Below, one piece after another: positions 60,797 through 64,000 of a DNA stretch of 64,000 nucleotides. Source of the DNA: Paraburkholderia podalyriae (lineage in GTDB: Bacteria; Pseudomonadota; Gammaproteobacteria; Burkholderiales; Burkholderiaceae); the NCBI RefSeq assembly GCF_014397785.1, contig NZ_VZQQ01000027.1, forward strand, positions 1-64,000, written 5' to 3'. The position numbers and the translations under genes are program-made. Numbering within the stretch: position 1 is the first letter of the stretch; every line of letters begins with the position of its first letter. The notes under the pieces are model-generated. The model had not been told where the DNA came from. It did not search any database and saw only the letters and a list, made by a program, of their open reading frames with translations.

Positions 60797-61401
60797 CCGA
60801 CGCCCGCCAACATTCGCCATCCGCCGAACGCAATCGCGAACCGATCCTCGCCGTGCTGCGCGCTGCGCTGCCGGCGAGCGGCCGCGTGCTCGAAATCGCG
60901 AGCGGCACCGGTGAGCACGCGATCTGCTTCGCTGGCGCGCTGCCCGGCCTCGACTGGCAGCCGAGCGATGCGGATCTGGAGGCGCGCGCCTCGATTGCCG
61001 CGTGGACCGCGCACGCGGGGCTCGCGAACGTGCGCGCGCCGCTCGCGCTCGATGTGCATCAGCCCGACTGGGGCGTCGATGCGCTCGACGCAGTGGTCTG
61101 CATCAACATGATCCACATTTCGCCGTGGAGCGCGGCGCAGGCATTGTTCGACGGCGCCGGGCGGCGGCTCGTCGACGGCGGCGTGCTGTATCTGTACGGA
61201 CCTTACCGGCGCGGCGGCGCGCATACGGCGCCGAGCAACGAAGCGTTCGATCAGTGGTTGAAGAGTCGCGATCCGGAATGGGGCGTGCGCGACATGGAAG
61301 CGGTGGTCGCGCTCGGCGACGCGGCGGGACTCACGTGCGAACAGGTAGTCTCGATGCCCGCGAACAATTTCAGTCTGGTATTCACGAAGCGGGCAGGGTA
61401 G
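60793..61401 (+). CDS. DUF938 family SAM-dependent methyltransferase-like protein
   Basis: 202 residues. RVLEIASGTGEHAICFAGAL is the SAM-binding motif I of a class I methyltransferase, and VDALDAVVCINMIHISPWSA and LYLYGPYRRGGAHTAPSNEA are the DUF938 blocks. It likely binds S-adenosylmethionine in the cytoplasm; the substrate is unknown. The start overlaps the small upstream ORF. The 258-bp gap before gnd shows no gene. Confidence 0.9.
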   Translation: MTDARQHSPSAERNREPILAVLRAALPASGRVLEIASGTGEHAICFAGALPGLDWQPSDADLEARASIAAWTAHAGLANVRAPLALDVHQPDWGVDALDAVVCINMIHISPWSAAQALFDGAGRRLVDGGVLYLYGPYRRGGAHTAPSNEAFDQWLKSRDPEWGVRDMEAVVALGDAAGLTCEQVVSMPANNFSLVFTKRAG

Positions 61402-61659
61402 CGGGTAGATCGACGGGACGCACATTCGTCCATGCCTTCCGCCAAACCTCAGCCCGCTCCAGGAGCGAACCCGCCGCGCGCGCGCCGACGCGCGCACAAT
61501 ATCGGTCGTCGCGGGCCAACCGGAGTACTGCACGAGCAGCTGGCGTCCTTGCCCGCCACCGAGCGGCAAGCGCGCATTTCTTTTATCCTTTCACCCTCGC
61601 CGCCGCGCCAGTGTTTTTGCAGCGGCGGCACGACATTTTTTGGACTCTGGAGAATTCAA
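61402..61659 (+). other. Upstream region of gnd
   Basis: No conserved gene. An in-frame open stretch extends 76 codons upstream of gnd but encodes Pro/Arg/Ala-rich residues and no family sequence. It contains the gnd promoter; a T-rich patch is at 61570-61640. Confidence 0.4.
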
Positions 61660-63069
61660 ATGAGCAAACAGGCAATCGGCGTGGTGGGGCTGGCGGTCAT
61701 GGGCCGCAATCTGGCGCTCAACATCGAGAGCCGCGGCCACGCGGTGTCGGTGTACAACCGTAGCCGTGCGAAAACCGACGAACTCATCGCCGAATTTCCG
61801 GACCGCAAACTGGTGCCGGCTTTCACGCTGGAAGAATTCGTCGACTCGCTCGAAAAGCCGCGCCGCATTCTGATGATGGTCAAGGCCGGCGAGCCGACCG
61901 ACGCGACCATTGCCTCGCTCAAGCCACTGCTCGATCAAGGCGACATCCTGATCGACGGCGGCAACACACCTTTCACCGACACGATCCGCCGCAACCAGGA
62001 ACTCGCGAAGGCGGGTCTGCATTTCATCGGCACCGGCGTGTCGGGCGGCGAGGAAGGCGCGCTGAAAGGCCCGTCGATCATGCCGGGCGGCCCGCGCGAC
62101 GCGTACGACCTCGTCGCGCCGATCCTCACCGAGATCGCCGCGAAGGCGCCGGACGGCGAGCCCTGCGTCGCGTACATGGGACCGGACGGCGCGGGCCACT
62201 TCGTGAAGATGGTGCACAACGGCATCGAGTACGGCGACATGCAGCTGATCGCCGAAAGCTACGCGGTGTTGAAGCAGGTCGTCGGCTTGTCGAACGAGGA
62301 ACTCGGCAAGGTGTACACCGAATGGAACCAGGGCGAACTCGACAGCTACCTGATCGAAATCACGTCCAGAATCTTCGGCAAGAAGGACGACGAAACCGGC
62401 AAGGATCTGGTCGACGTGATCCTCGACCGTGCCGCGCAGAAGGGCACGGGCAAGTGGACCAGCCAGAACGCGCTCGACCTCGGCGCGCCGCTGCCGCTGA
62501 TCACCGAGGCGGTGTTCGCGCGTGTGCTGTCGTCGCTGAAGACGCAGCGCGTGGCCGCGAGCAAGGTGCTCGAAGGACCGCAGGGTAAGCCGCTCGAAGG
62601 CGCGAAGGAGGCGTTCATCGAATCGGTGCGCCGCGCGCTGTACTTCAGCAAGGTGATCTCGTACGCGCAGGGCTTCGCGCAACTGCGCGCTGCATCGGAA
62701 GAGTACAAGTGGGATCTCGACTACGGCACGATCGCGAAGATCTTCCGCGCGGGCTGTATCATCCGCGCGCGCTTCCTGCAGAAAATCACCGACGCCTACT
62801 CGAAGGACAAGGCGCTAGCAAACCTGCTGCTCGATCCGTACTTCCGCGACATCGCGAAGAACTACCAGGCGGCGCTGCGCGAGGTCGTGGTGGCCGCGGT
62901 CAACGCGGGTGTGCCGGTGCCGGCGTTCGCGTCGGCGATCGCATATTTCGACGCCTACCGCTCCGAGCGTCTGCCGGCGAACCTCGTGCAGGCGCAGCGC
63001 GACTTCTTCGGCGCGCATACGTTCGAACGCATCGACAAGCCGGGCAGCTTCCACGCACAGTGGAGTTGA
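61660..63069 (+). CDS. gnd: 6-phosphogluconate dehydrogenase, decarboxylating
   Basis: 469 residues, the normal length of the long (GndA) form. The N-terminal cofactor fold is IGVVGLAVMGRNLALNIESR with VYNRSR (NADP-type), the substrate loop GTGVSGGEEGALKGPSIMPG, and the catalytic KMVHNGIEYGDMQLI with the conserved Lys and Glu. It oxidises 6-phosphogluconate to ribulose 5-phosphate with NADPH formation in the oxidative pentose phosphate pathway. TGGAG precedes the ATG at 61660. A strong terminator follows, so it ends a transcript. Confidence 0.96.
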   Translation: MSKQAIGVVGLAVMGRNLALNIESRGHAVSVYNRSRAKTDELIAEFPDRKLVPAFTLEEFVDSLEKPRRILMMVKAGEPTDATIASLKPLLDQGDILIDGGNTPFTDTIRRNQELAKAGLHFIGTGVSGGEEGALKGPSIMPGGPRDAYDLVAPILTEIAAKAPDGEPCVAYMGPDGAGHFVKMVHNGIEYGDMQLIAESYAVLKQVVGLSNEELGKVYTEWNQGELDSYLIEITSRIFGKKDDETGKDLVDVILDRAAQKGTGKWTSQNALDLGAPLPLITEAVFARVLSSLKTQRVAASKVLEGPQGKPLEGAKEAFIESVRRALYFSKVISYAQGFAQLRAASEEYKWDLDYGTIAKIFRAGCIIRARFLQKITDAYSKDKALANLLLDPYFRDIAKNYQAALREVVVAAVNAGVPVPAFASAIAYFDAYRSERLPANLVQAQRDFFGAHTFERIDKPGSFHAQWS

Positions 63070-63079
63070 GCGTTTGATC

Positions 63080-63122
63080 AAACGGCCCGGCGTGCCATGG
63101 TGGTAGGCGCGCCGGGCCGTTT
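63080..63122 (+). terminator. Intrinsic terminator of gnd
   Basis: A perfect 13-bp stem AAACGGCCCGGCG / CGCCGGGCCGTTT with a 17-nt loop, 10 bp after the gnd stop, ending in TTTATTG. Confidence 0.85.
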
Positions 63123-63163
63123 ATTGCGGCAAGAGCAATAGAGTTTCATCGAATTAAGGGTTT

Positions 63164-63173
63164 ACCCTAGGGT
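63164..63173. promoter_or_regulatory. Palindrome ACCCTAGGGT in the DUF4148 promoter region
   Basis: A perfect 10-bp palindrome preceded by GGGTTT, in the AT-richer 140-bp region upstream of the DUF4148 gene. It looks like an operator for a response regulator or repressor. Nothing in the window identifies the protein that binds it. Confidence 0.4.
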
Positions 63174-63260
63174 CGTGACACCTCTAAACTTGTTTTCAAT
63201 CGCTGAGGGAAAGCAGATACCCCAAAGCGCACCACACAACAAGACCTTTGGAGGTTAATC

Positions 63261-63587
63261 ATGAAGACTCTGATTTCCGCAGTTGCCATCGCCGCCGCCC
63301 TCGTTGTTCCGGTCGCTTCGTTCGCTCAAGCCAGCCAGCCGGTGACGCGCGCCCAGGTTCGCGCTGAACTGGTTCAACTCGAAAAGGCCGGCTACAACCC
63401 AACCAGCGACTACGCGAACTACCCGGCGAACATCCAGGCAGCGCAAGCTCGCGTCGATGCGCAACACGGCACGGCCAACGCGGCAAACACCAGCGGCTAC
63501 GGCGCTCCGGCTGTCGGCACGTCGCAAGCGGGCCACGCTGTCCTTCCGGCGAAGGCCGACCGCAACTCGGTGTACTTCGGCAACTAA
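63261..63587 (+). CDS. DUF4148 family secreted protein
   Basis: 108 residues. A signal peptide occupies 1-22 (TLISAVAIAAALVVPVASFA followed by QAS). The short mature protein holds the DUF4148 pattern VTRAQVRAELVQLEKAGYNP and ANYPANIQAAQARVDAQ. This family is expanded in Burkholderia and relatives; the function is not established. TGGAGGT lies eight bases before the ATG. It is monocistronic, bounded by a palindromic element upstream and a bidirectional terminator downstream. Confidence 0.93.
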   Translation: MKTLISAVAIAAALVVPVASFAQASQPVTRAQVRAELVQLEKAGYNPTSDYANYPANIQAAQARVDAQHGTANAANTSGYGAPAVGTSQAGHAVLPAKADRNSVYFGN

Positions 63588-63674
63588 TCGCAGTAGAAGT
63601 GTGCAGGTGCTTGGGTAGTCGTAGTCTGCAGTGGACGCCGCGTCGTGCAATAGCGCGAATGCGGCGGGCAAGAA

Positions 63675-63707
63675 AAAACGCCATCCAGTTCGATCGGATG
63701 GCGTTTT
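63675..63707. terminator. Bidirectional terminator between DUF4148 gene and the edge gene
   Basis: A perfect 12-bp stem AAAACGCCATCC / GGATGGCGTTTT with a 9-nt loop, flanked by A6 on the left and T4 on the right, between convergent genes. Suitable to end both transcripts. Confidence 0.88.
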
Positions 63708-63740
63708 GTCGTGTGCGTCCCACTGTGCGGCAAGTTCGCG

Positions 63741-64000
63741 TCAATGCAGCGTTCGCTGCCGCCGGCCGATGTCATCGAACAGCGCACGGCTAGGCTCCAG
63801 CGCGAGCAGCCACGATTCGTCATAGCCGCTCAGGTTGTCGAGCGCTTCGCGCAGCCGCTCGATCGCCACCGCGGGCAGTTCGACGCTCGCCTCGACGCCG
63901 CTCGACAACCCCGCGATGCTCGCCAGTTGCACGAGCGCATCAGCGGCCTCGGCGACATCGGCGGCGAAAACCAGATGCGTGTTCAGCAGTTCGACGAGGC
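63741..64000 (-). CDS. Partial gene at the right edge, C-terminal 86 codons
   Basis: A minus-strand frame is open from the window edge to TGA (63741-63743), reading LVELLNTHLVFAADVAEAAD then ASIAGLSSGVEASVELPAVA and YDESWLLALEPSRALFDDIG. The composition and GC-rich codons look genuine, and the frame has no stop up to the edge. It seems helical and acidic. I do not recognise the family; the start and most of the gene are outside the window. Confidence 0.6.
   Translation of the reverse strand, partial: LVELLNTHLVFAADVAEAADALVQLASIAGLSSGVEASVELPAVAIERLREALDNLSGYDESWLLALEPSRALFDDIGRRQRTLH

Overview
The window is high-GC, densely coded DNA of the kind found in Burkholderiaceae. The best fit is Paraburkholderia: a prpC-acnD-prpF methylcitrate block, a DUF4148 secreted protein, PrpF/AcnD in place of PrpD, strongly GC-biased third codon positions and frequent ATGA gene overlaps. 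This assignment is an inference from gene content, as no rRNA or tRNA gene was seen. There is no insertion sequence, phage block or CRISPR array.

Left part (1-26 kb). The methylcitrate-cycle tail (prpC end, acnD, prpF) is followed by an MFS exporter, a DUF305 protein, two small redox genes, an orphan ABC ATPase, an AroE paralogue and an FtsH paralogue. Next come a surface or periplasmic block (OafA-like acyltransferase, OpgC-like membrane protein overlapping a tannase/feruloyl esterase-like hydrolase, glycine-rich secreted protein), a YadGH-type ABC exporter, a LuxR solo with an intact AHL-binding signature, an AraC regulator, a DUF3830 protein and an SGNH lipoprotein. An OFA-family antiporter with a 42-residue partner and an MHS-family symporter close this part.

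Central part (25.9-38.2 kb) is the most interesting region. It encodes a small membrane protein overlapping a GntR/FCD regulator, then an apparent operon of a ThDP-dependent lyase, a formyl-CoA transferase closely resembling YfdW/Frc, and an FAH-family hydrolase. Flanking these are two LysR regulators, a second OFA antiporter, an aldehyde dehydrogenase and a ketopantoate-reductase-like enzyme. The ThDP enzyme does not carry the oxalyl-CoA decarboxylase signatures I know, although its neighbour is an oxalate-type CoA transferase. I propose that the cluster breaks a 2-hydroxy acid to an aldehyde or ketone plus formyl-CoA, with formyl-CoA serving as CoA donor for the next turn and formate leaving by antiport. 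Two shared DNA motifs tie the cluster together: a TGATATATCA-centred palindrome near gntR and the lyase operon, and ATA(G/A)TTAAAGTTT upstream of three minus-strand genes.

Right part (38-64 kb). This is a mosaic of LysE exporters, a YigZ protein, an HCCA isomerase, a GGDEF cyclase, a stand-alone FtsI-like transpeptidase, a chemoreceptor and a PIG-L deacetylase. It also holds a Tat-exported molybdenum aldehyde oxidoreductase operon (paoABC-type plus a mocA-like gene), exonuclease III, a CsbD-like membrane protein, a DUF2252 protein, a polysaccharide deacetylase, an SDR, a sirtuin, a DUF938 methyltransferase, 6-phosphogluconate dehydrogenase and a DUF4148 protein. A partial gene runs off the right edge. 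Several perfect intrinsic-terminator hairpins mark transcription units, and one (near 42.17 kb) has no known gene in front of it and may end a small RNA.
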